This document shows, piece by piece, positions 56,816 to 64,000 of a stretch of 64,000 bases of DNA (within the stretch, counting starts at the first letter, position 1; the number at the start of each line of letters is the position of its first letter). Location: positions 248,001-312,000 of the forward strand of contig JAVYIG010000693.1 in the NCBI GenBank assembly GCA_035222895.1, given 5' to 3'. The notes under the pieces were generated by a model. It had not been told where the DNA came from. It made no database searches and saw only the letters and a program-made list of their open reading frames with translations. The translations under genes and the position numbers were made by a program. This DNA comes from Strongylocentrotus droebachiensis. Lineage: Eukaryota > Echinodermata > Echinoidea > Camarodonta > Strongylocentrotidae.

Positions 56816-58452
56816 GTTCATGCTTGGTGATATCTCTTGCAACCTTCTCATCATCTTGTTCTTATTGACACTTTTCTTTTCACATGCTTTGCTGTTCAAG
56901 CAGTCCAGCTAGCTGATAATTATTAAACCATTGCCTACTTGAACCGGGTGGTCCCTGTATTAAGCCTATGGAGATTATAATATTCAGTAGTCAATGGGTC
57001 CATGTAAATATTTGGAGCTCAGTGGCGTAGCCAGCACGAAATGGCGCCGGCTCCCTCATTACCCATCGAAGAGACATGAAAAATCAATGCAAATTGCAGT
57101 GGATCTATACAGCATCGCATAAATACCCAGATACATTCAGCCACCCAACCCCCTCCCGTTTTCCTGGGAGAACTCCGCCCCTTTTTTATCAATATATGGA
57201 TACGCCCCTTCATTATAATTATTTAAGTCACTCCTGAAAACCCACCTCTTTCTATAACTGTGACTATACCCTCCCCCTCCCCAAGTTAATTGTATTGAGC
57301 GTAATTATACTACCTTGCAGTTAATGATATTGTAATTTCTATTGCATAATGTTGTATAATATGTATTTTGATTATGCATAATTATAATATTGTATAAAAT
57401 AATTCATACATTGGTTATTGTAAGTTCTATTTGCATATTTCACATTGTATATTATAATTATGAGTCCATATCTGGTTATCTATAATTTCAATTAATTTTG
57501 ATGTAGTCATTATTTTGTTTAATGTCATATTTTTCTTTGAGGTTTACTTCAATATTTTAACATGTTTCTTTGGTATCTCTCACTTTTCCTTTATTTTCCT
57601 TCCTTCATTTTCTTGCGCTTAGAAACATTAGAATTAAGCGCTTTATAAATGTAATGTATTATTATTATTATTATCATACGCCACTAACATTTTCTAGAAC
57701 ATCAGCTAGTAGTTGGTACAACATTCTTGATTCGGTGACGTTCATTAACCCTTTTTTTCAAACCACGGCACTGTAGGTCTTATTCTTGAAGACACCTTCT
57801 ATTACAAGCCAGAAATAATCTACCGTTTTATGTATAATCAATATAATTGATAATTATTTGATGATTGGTGATACATTCAGCCACCCAACCCCCTCCCGTT
57901 TTTCTTGGGAGAACTCCGCCCCTATTTATCAATATATGGATAACCCACTGTTCATGTTTGTTGATATCCCTTGCAAACTTTTCATCGTATTGTTCTCACC
58001 GACACTTTTTGTTCTTACATGCTTTTGCCGTTTAAGTAATGCAGCTAGCTCATAATTAATGTAATTGGAGCTCAATGGCGTAGCCAGCAAGAAATGGCGC
58101 CGGCTCCCCAATTACCCATCGAAGAGACATACACAAAAAATCAATGCAAATTGCAGTGGATCTATACAGCATCGCATAAATACCCAGATAAATTCAGCCG
58201 CCCATCTCCCTACCCCTTTCTTGAAAAAACTCCGCCCCTATTTATCAATATATGGATACGCCACTAACATTTCTAGAACATCAGCTAGTATTTGATACAA
58301 AATATTCTTGATTCGGTGACGTTCATTGACCCGTTGTGCAAACCACGGCACGGTAGGTCTTATTCTTGAAGACACCTTCTATTACAAGCTAGAAATAATC
58401 TACCGTTTTATGTATAATCGATTTAATTGATAATTACTTGATGATTGGTGAT
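56816..58452. repeat. Tandem segmental duplication (two units, ~1.13-kb period)
   Basis: Unit 1 (56816-57872) and unit 2 (57950-58452) share GTTCATG.TTG.TGATATC, ATGGCGCCGGCTCCC, CAAATTGCAGTGGATC, TCTTGATTCGGTGACG and CTTGATGATTGGTGAT in the same order. Unit 1 alone carries a LINE insertion; unit 2 lacks about 80 bp present in unit 1 near 56930-57010. Between them (57873-57949) is an extra copy of the CATTCAGCCACCCAACCC segment. The shared sequence contains GTGGCGTAGCCAGC and GGATACGCCACTAAC, hAT-like ends, so the duplicated block probably includes an old hAT-type element. Confidence 0.85.
57200..57682 (+). mobile_element. 5'-truncated LINE with 7-bp target duplication
   Basis: The insert (57207-57675) opens with a frame reading F-K-S-L-L-K-T-H-L-F-L-stop at 57223-57258, the usual carboxyl end of the reverse-transcriptase protein of CR1/L2-group LINEs. 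A ~350-bp AT-rich 3' UTR follows, then GCGCTTAGAAACATTAGA and AAGCGCTTTATAAATG, and (ATT)n at the end. ATACGCC occurs at 57200-57206 and 57676-57682. The second duplication unit has an uninterrupted ATACGCC at the same place (58256-58262). Only the last dozen codons remain, so it was dead on arrival. Confidence 0.8.
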
Positions 58453-59620
58453 TGGCTTTGTCTGGCATTTGTAGTGGGGACCCTCGATGTGGATATTGAA
58501 TAGTCTATCTTGGAGGTATATGAATACGTGTTTAAACCTCCTATGAACTCGTCATTTCCAAGTAAGCTTGTATTTTTATGAGGGCATCTACCCCCATTTA
58601 CCCGTAATACCGTGTCATACGTACAGCAGCTGATAGGAGTGGTCTGCGACAAAATAAATTGAAATCGATTTCTATTTTGGAGAGGAAACACTATGTAAAG
58701 ACTAGACAGTTTAATGTGGTTCAATTGACCTTAGGTATACTAGCCTCTGCAAATTATGTGACAGGCGTTTCCCAGAATGACCTCTCCTTACCCCCTCCCA
58801 TCAACATTACCTATCCTTCCCTCTCTCTCATCGAAACATAAAACAGAAATGTGCAAATTTATCTAGGGGCAGTGACATGATTTTGTAGAGGGGATGAGGC
58901 ACCACCACCCCCCCCCCCCCCCACTAAAAGAAAAAAAAATCCGACAAGCAAAAATTTGTAGATAATAACGTAATTAATGAAATGAAATAAAATAAATAAC
59001 CAGATTATTCAGGTGCCGTCGGGGTCTTAAAAATGAAAGGGGTCGCATCAAGAAAAGGTTCCGAGGCACTTTTTTGTTGGGGGGGGGGGTATTTTAGGCA
59101 GGAGTTGGTAGATTCCCCCCCCCCCCCCTAAATCCGGCAGTTATTATTAAACCTGCAAATTCCGTTCTCGCTCTTTATCTAACGTACCTTGTCACCTCTT
59201 AGAAACCTTTAATATATTTCACACGAATGTTCCACATTGTGTGAGCTTCCCCTACATCGCCAGAAACAAAAGCTTACATTTTGCTAAAGTGCTCGGACAT
59301 ATTATTGTGGATGCTTTCAGGTCGATCTTCAGTCAGGTTAAGATATCGCCTACTATAGAGTCATGTTTAAAAAATGATTCAATGCTCTTTCTCGATGATT
59401 TCAGAAACTTAAGTATGTTTTATTTTCTTTGCAAAAGAATTACCTGGCTATTAACATTCATCATTTGTCTAAAATAATTTCACCGATTTGCTTGTTATTT
59501 ATTATGCAAAGTTTATCGGTGACGAGATGGTATTTGGGTGTATTTGAGGGTATCTGATTGGGTTTATGGACGCTTATCAAATCTTCGTCTGGAGTCAACA
59601 TTTAACATCACCATCTAAAA
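58453..59620. other. No recognisable gene; homopolymer C/G runs
   Basis: Unique DNA with C runs at 58905-58922 and 59117-59129 and a G run at 59079-59089. Possibly remnants of CCC/GGG-rich transposons; ends not resolved. Confidence 0.45.
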
Positions 59621-59624
59621 GACC

Positions 59625-59697
59625 TGACCCAGATTCGAACCCGGGATGCGTTATAAGAAGACTTGGGACATGACCTCTACACCAAATGAGATTTCAA
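59625..59697 (-). mobile_element. tRNA-like sequence (tRNA pseudogene or SINE head)
   Basis: On the minus strand, TTTGGTGTAGAGGTCATG gives an A-box-like D arm, and ATCCCGGGTTCGAATCTGGG a strong B box at tRNA spacing. CTTCTTATAACGC occupies the anticodon region. The T stem has a mismatch and the acceptor ends do not pair, so it is not a functional tRNA. Confidence 0.45.
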
Positions 59698-59742
59698 CAT
59701 CATTTCAACATCATTCCAACATAATTTCAACATCAGAAGAGA
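59690..59742. repeat. Short tandem repeat, ~13-bp units
   Basis: Four units of ATTTCAACATC(A), imperfect, beside the tRNA-like sequence. Confidence 0.7.
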
Positions 59743-59744
59743 TC

Positions 59745-60939
59745 AGGATTATGTGAAAAAGATTGAGGCGAGGTTATCCCGAGTCGCCGCGCTCCCAAAA
59801 AAAAAGTGCAACCGATCGAAGCCATGTAGAGTCAACATCATTAATTTTGTTCATGCTCTCCCGGGCTTGCTAAGTAACGAAGATAATCCAGTAAACGGTC
59901 CCTTTTGAACAAACACCCAGACTCTCGAAGCACGAGCTTCTAAGGCAGGACAAAATAATAATAAAAAATCTACGATTTACTGACAAAAGTTATCATGAAG
60001 CGTTCGATTGTCTCCTTTTGTGATCGGACAAAAGCGCGCGTAAATTACGGGTTTTTCTGACAGTGAGTACGAATGGGCTCAGACTTGCAGACGGCAGGGT
60101 GCTTTGTGAAGAGTATCGAACGATTCACAAAGGTGTTTCGCATTGCATTCAAGCAGTACATACGGAAGCCAAAAACTTGATTGGCTTTGCGAGGGTTTAT
60201 GTAGGATTTCAATCTTTTTCGAGAAGGAAAAAAGTGGGTGAGGACTAAACAAGGATTCATACCGACAAGTCAGCGATTGGGGCGGCCGAAAAAAAGGGAT
60301 TTTATACCGACCACTTGATGGGCCTTTGTATTGAGGATTAAATGGGGGACTGGATAACTAGGAGCAGATTATTGGGATGACTTAGATTGTACAATACACA
60401 TAATCCATTTGTCAATGCCAGACGGCGAAATGAATGCGATACCACCCTGAGTATCGATCAACTGCGATCATTAATATATCTTGAGCGAAGTTAATTATTT
60501 TTATGCTTGACAAATTTTGGACACTAAGCCCCTCCCCCCCCCCACAAATAATAGAACAAATATAGTTTACATAGAAAGTAAATTATGTATAATGAATTTA
60601 AACTATTCAACGGTATATATACAAATGGTGCCGCCCTATTGAAATGGAGAATCAATCCCATGCGGATGATATTAGATGTATGTATTGATGGGGTTTTTAT
60701 TGATAAAATATGTTATGAACAGGTTCTATTGCGCTACAGAGCAAACATCATGATGGTAGCAGAAACAAACAAACACACAAAACTCATGGTGTCTCGACTG
60801 AAGCGTAAATGGTTCTTTTAGTAATAAACGTTTATTTGTGTTATTAAGTTTCATCCATTTCTTAGGACTTTATTTTAATAGAATACTAGTAGAGTATTTA
60901 AAATACGTGAAGCTCAAATTTCACATCAAACAGTGAACT
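59745..60939. other. No supported gene
   Basis: CpG-richer at 59760-60300 with two overlapping opposed frames (60063-60248 plus, 60045-60260 minus) that share no recognisable domain. A C run is at 60533-60543. AT-rich beyond. Confidence 0.4.
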
Positions 60940-61104
60940 ACACTGTCGCTCATAACGGTGGAATATTTTTTTTTATTCCAATTTATGAAATTATTTTAAA
61001 AATAATTTAAAAATAATAGATCTAGATAATAGTATACATTCTCAGATTTTATTGAATAATAACTTGCCAATGTGTATTTTGCGTGACTGCTAAAGCATGT
61101 GTAT

Positions 61105-61271
61105 GCTACTACTATGCTTATCAACTAGGGGACCTATGCCCTTAAGTCATAAATGACAGCAATGAGTATTAATGCCCCACAAAAGGGCACTAATATAGCA
61201 CATCGACACGGTTTCGATCCTGGGACCTCACAGTTACGAGGTCATTGCTTTGTCACTGAACCATGACTGTA
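61105..61271 (-). mobile_element. Family B SINE in the left arm of the palindrome
   Basis: On the minus strand: CAGTCATGGTTCAGTGACAA (A-box side), then CTCGTAACTGTGAGGTCCCA and GGATCGAAACCGTGTCG (B box), then the body TTAGTGCCCTTTTGTGGGGC. Same order as the 11-kb SINE. Confidence 0.65.
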
Positions 61272-61540
61272 CGCAGCGGGGGCTAGGGTAGGGGGCAGTT
61301 TCCATAAATTTAAAAAAAAACAGAAAATGTAATAAATTTTCAATAATTTATTGCATTTAACCCCGGTGCCTAACATAAACAAAATTCTGTGTGCCCATGC
61401 CTTGAGTCATAATGCATGGCAGACCAGAGGATTTTTTATGTTGGGGACCGGGGTAAAATGCAATAAATTATTGACAATTTATTGCATTTTGTGCATTTTT
61501 TTAAATTTATGGAAACTGCCCCCTACCCTAGCCCCCGCTG

Positions 61541-61712
61541 TGTACAGTCATGGTTCAGTGACAAAACAATGGCCTCGTAACTGTGAGGCCCCAGGATCAA
61601 AACCGTGTCGATGTGCTATATTAGTGCCATTTTGTAGGGCATTAATCCTCATTACTGTCATTTATGACTTGAGAGCGTAGGTCCCCTAGTTAATAAGCAT
61701 AGTAGCATACAC
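61541..61712 (+). mobile_element. Family B SINE in the right arm of the palindrome
   Basis: Mirror copy of the left-arm SINE: CAGTCATGGTTCAGTGACAA, GGATCAAAACCGTGTCG, then GTGCCATTTTGTAGGGC. The B box is slightly decayed (GATCAAAACC). Confidence 0.65.
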
Positions 61713-61872
61713 ATGCTTTAGCAGTTCCGCAAAACACACATTGGCAAGTTATTATTCAATAGAATCTAAGAATGTATACTATTATCTATATTTATTATTT
61801 TTAAATAATTTTTAAAATAATTCCATAAATTGGGGTAAAACTAAAATATTCCACCTTTATGAGCGACAGTGT

Positions 61873-62740
61873 GTAGATATTAGAGTATAAATGTTAGTAA
61901 ACACTAAAAAGCTATTCTGCTATTTAACATGATACGATTGTATTTACATTCATCTATAAATGTTTCGTATATAAAAAGTTTTTAGAAAAAAAAATTGTCT
62001 TTTTTATCATTTTTTTTGGTTTATCGGAAGAGAAATGATAATAATAACAATCGTTCAATAATATTTATAAGGAAAAAATGATGCTCTGAACACGAAGAAA
62101 GTACTTTACAAAATGTTATGTGGGGCTTTGTCAAGTAATGTTTTTATTTGACTTTGAAAAATATTATTATTATGCGTAAACAACAAAAATGCGCCTTAGT
62201 AAAACCATAATCCTTCGTGTGCGGAGCATCATTATTTCTTGTATTTGTGTGTATTTTTCTCGAACTCCGAGCAGAAATCTAGACTTTTTCCTTTACTATA
62301 GATATGTATTTCTAAAGCGCATTAAAATAAAAATATCACTCAAGGCAATGAAATAATTAGCTGTACAAACATAATTTAATACATATAGGCTTTACATATA
62401 CTTCGAAAGCTTTTGGAATTAACTCATATACATACATTATGCATAAATTATACAAAATGTGTACCTCTGGGTGAACAGAAGCTGCTTTAGTTTAATTTAC
62501 AAATGTTTCTACAAAATGAATGTTTCAGATAATCTTGGGTACTAGGTAGCTCGTTCCACAAAAGCGGTGCTACATGGAAAACATACCAAGGTCACATTGC
62601 TACGCACCCCTCCCCCCTCCCCTCATCACAATTTAAAAAAAACCACGATTCTGTCCAAATAACACCCATCTTCTAATTCATCTCTGGTGCTTTAAGAACA
62701 GTACGTATCTTTTAAATTTGAATCTCATACGTCTGCGATT
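61873..62740. other. No recognisable gene
   Basis: AT-rich unique DNA; nothing recognised. Confidence 0.5.
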
Positions 62741-62745
62741 GTGAA

Positions 62746-62940
62746 GAAGATGAAGAAGAAGAAGAAGAAGAAGGAGAAGAAGGAGAAGAAGAAGAAGAAG
62801 AAGAAGGAGAAGAAGGAGAAGAAGGATAATAAGAAGAAGAAGAAGAAGGAGAAGAAGGAGAAGAAGGAGAAGAAGAAGAAGAAGAAAGAAGGAGAAGAAG
62901 GAGAAGAAGAAGAAGGAGAAGAAGGAGAAGAAGAAGAATA
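62746..62940. repeat. (GAA/GGA)n purine array
   Basis: GAAGAAGGAGAAG units over about 195 bases. Lys/Glu and Phe/Ser frames are artefacts. Confidence 0.95.
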
Positions 62941-64000
62941 CTGAATTAATGTATAAGTAATAATAATATAATTATGCAAGATACTCAGCTGTAACTTTTC
63001 ACAAAATTTGATCCACATTAGATGGTGACGGCCAACACATTGGAAAGAATTTACCTGGACAATGCTGAACAAATATTGATGAACGACATCGGCAATACTA
63101 ATTGTGGTAGAGGTGAAATATAGGCCTATGAAATAACGATGCTTAAAGACAAAATAAAGGAAGGTCATCATTAACAAACAAGTTATATACAGTTGACAAA
63201 TAAGTTATTCATACCCCTTGTAAATTTGATGTGTTGTGTTTTTCGTAATTCAAGAATGAAAGGTGCACGGAATGGTTGAACTATGTTTTTTATTGAATAC
63301 TTTTAATATACTATCACATTGTCAAGAAACAAATATCCTGACAAAACAATTTTTCCACATACCCCAAAAAATTACAAAACTTGGTAAGGGAATTGTATTA
63401 ATGGAGATGATGATGCAGAAGAACAAAAAGGGTGAAAGATAGAGGTGTGTTTAAATGAGGGGTTGGTTCTGAAAGAAAAGTATTTATTTTGAAAGAAGAA
63501 AATGGCTTAATTGTCAGTATTGTTTATTTACAAGGATCTTTGCGACGATCGTTATCATTAAAAGTTGAAGAAAAAAAGAACAATGATAACTTCCTCAACT
63601 CTATTCCCTCATATCGCGTGTTTACAGAGTGGAAAGAAACGAGCCGATACCTAACTCAAGTGTGAAAAAAAAAAAAAAAGTGAAATCCACCAGAAGAGGA
63701 TTAGCGACAAAATATAACGGAAACTTTAGAATGAATAGCCTTCCAATTTGGTTTAATTATAGGGTTCGTATTCCCAAAGGATACGCTCGCAAGCTCTCCC
63801 CGTTCAATCTTTGTGCAGTCAGATACAACCATTCGATATTTTCTCACCCCCTCCCGACCAAACTCTTTTGCGGATGGTTCTTTTGACGGTCCTTGAGGCT
63901 TAAGCGAGGGTTGTATGTTATCTGGTCCATTGACTGCTCAGAAACCGATATCCTAGCCACCTTAAGAAACCGAATCAAGAGAAAAGAAGAGAGAAAGGAA
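62941..64000. other. No supported gene
   Basis: AT-rich, then a CpG-richer segment from about 63600. An 85-codon plus frame at 63629-63886 starts with a Lys run from poly-A and has no recognisable domain. Confidence 0.45.

Larger units (their letters stand above)
60940..61872. mobile_element. 933-bp palindromic element with a SINE copy in each arm
   Basis: The ends ACACTGTCGCTCATAA and TTATGAGCGACAGTGT are exact inverted repeats. Arms of about 440 bp (60940-61384 and 61433-61872) pair along their length, for example GCTAAAGCATGTGTATGCTA with TAGCATACACATGCTTTAGC, around a ~50-base loop. Each arm carries a family B tRNA-like SINE in mirror orientation. Next to the loop both arms have a short AATAAATT-rich inner repeat. 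No obvious target duplication and no coding frame of note. Likely a foldback/MITE that formed after the SINE had inserted. Confidence 0.85.

Noticed and set aside
60063-60248. 61-codon plus frame in a CpG-richer segment
   Set aside because: An overlapping antisense frame is equally open; no motif recognised.
1-64000. Retroviral, LTR or Polinton-type element
   Set aside because: No paired long direct repeats, capsid, protease, integrase or polymerase motifs were seen in any frame.

Overview
The window looks like non-coding DNA from a large, AT-rich animal genome. An echinoderm, most likely a sea urchin, fits best. The grounds are: tRNA-derived SINEs with an (ATT)n tail preceded by an AGCGCTTTATAA-like segment; TTAA-flanked elements opening with AAAGGGGAAGTCCACCCTGA; hAT-type non-autonomous elements whose ends read CAGGGGCGTAG / CTACGCCACTG; and a foldback element built of ~15-16 bp tandem units, closely resembling the TU transposons described from Strongylocentrotus. 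This is recognition by eye and species is not determined. There are no bacterial operons, CRISPR arrays, rRNA genes or convincing functional tRNA genes, and I saw no retrovirus-like, LTR or Polinton-like element.

Only one locus is protein-coding with real support: an arylamine N-acetyltransferase (NAT)-like gene on the minus strand at about 44.78-45.64 kb. Its Cys-His-Asp catalytic triad lies in a single open frame, and the C-terminal third continues in another frame. It is either a recently broken gene, a sequence error, or a gene with an unrecognised intron. Nearly every other long open frame is a translation of a simple repeat (Leu/Ser, Arg/Glu, Val, Asp or Leu runs) or of a SINE.

Layout. 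0-3 kb: AT-rich DNA, then a hAT-type element with perfect 8-bp target duplications and a second element nested inside it that carries a C2H2 zinc-finger fossil. 3-9.5 kb: pyrimidine tracts, a remnant element with a ~215-bp tandem repeat, and a 7SL/Alu-like SINE candidate. 9.5-19 kb: a TA-flanked foldback MITE, a SINE, a GC-rich island, and a hAT-like remnant. 19-28 kb: an interrupted SINE, the TU-like foldback element, a tandem duplication, two SINEs and three MITEs. 28-33 kb: a TTAA MITE and a G-rich minisatellite. 33-40 kb: very long purine, (CTA)n and (CAT)n arrays and a TTAA MITE with an element nested in it. 40-48 kb: mostly unique DNA with the NAT-like gene, then hairpins and a near-identical second copy of the 29-kb MITE. 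49-56 kb: (GTA)n and (GAT)n arrays, an 8-bp-TSD MITE, a possible poly(A) terminus. 56-64 kb: a foldback MITE, a 1.1-kb tandem duplication with a LINE inserted in one unit only, and a 0.93-kb palindrome with a SINE in each arm.

No set of genes here works together as a pathway, and I found no clear new biological system. The value of the window is in its nested mobile-element history, in a few unusual palindromic or duplicated non-coding structures, and in several GC-rich unique islands that could be regulatory elements of a gene outside the window.
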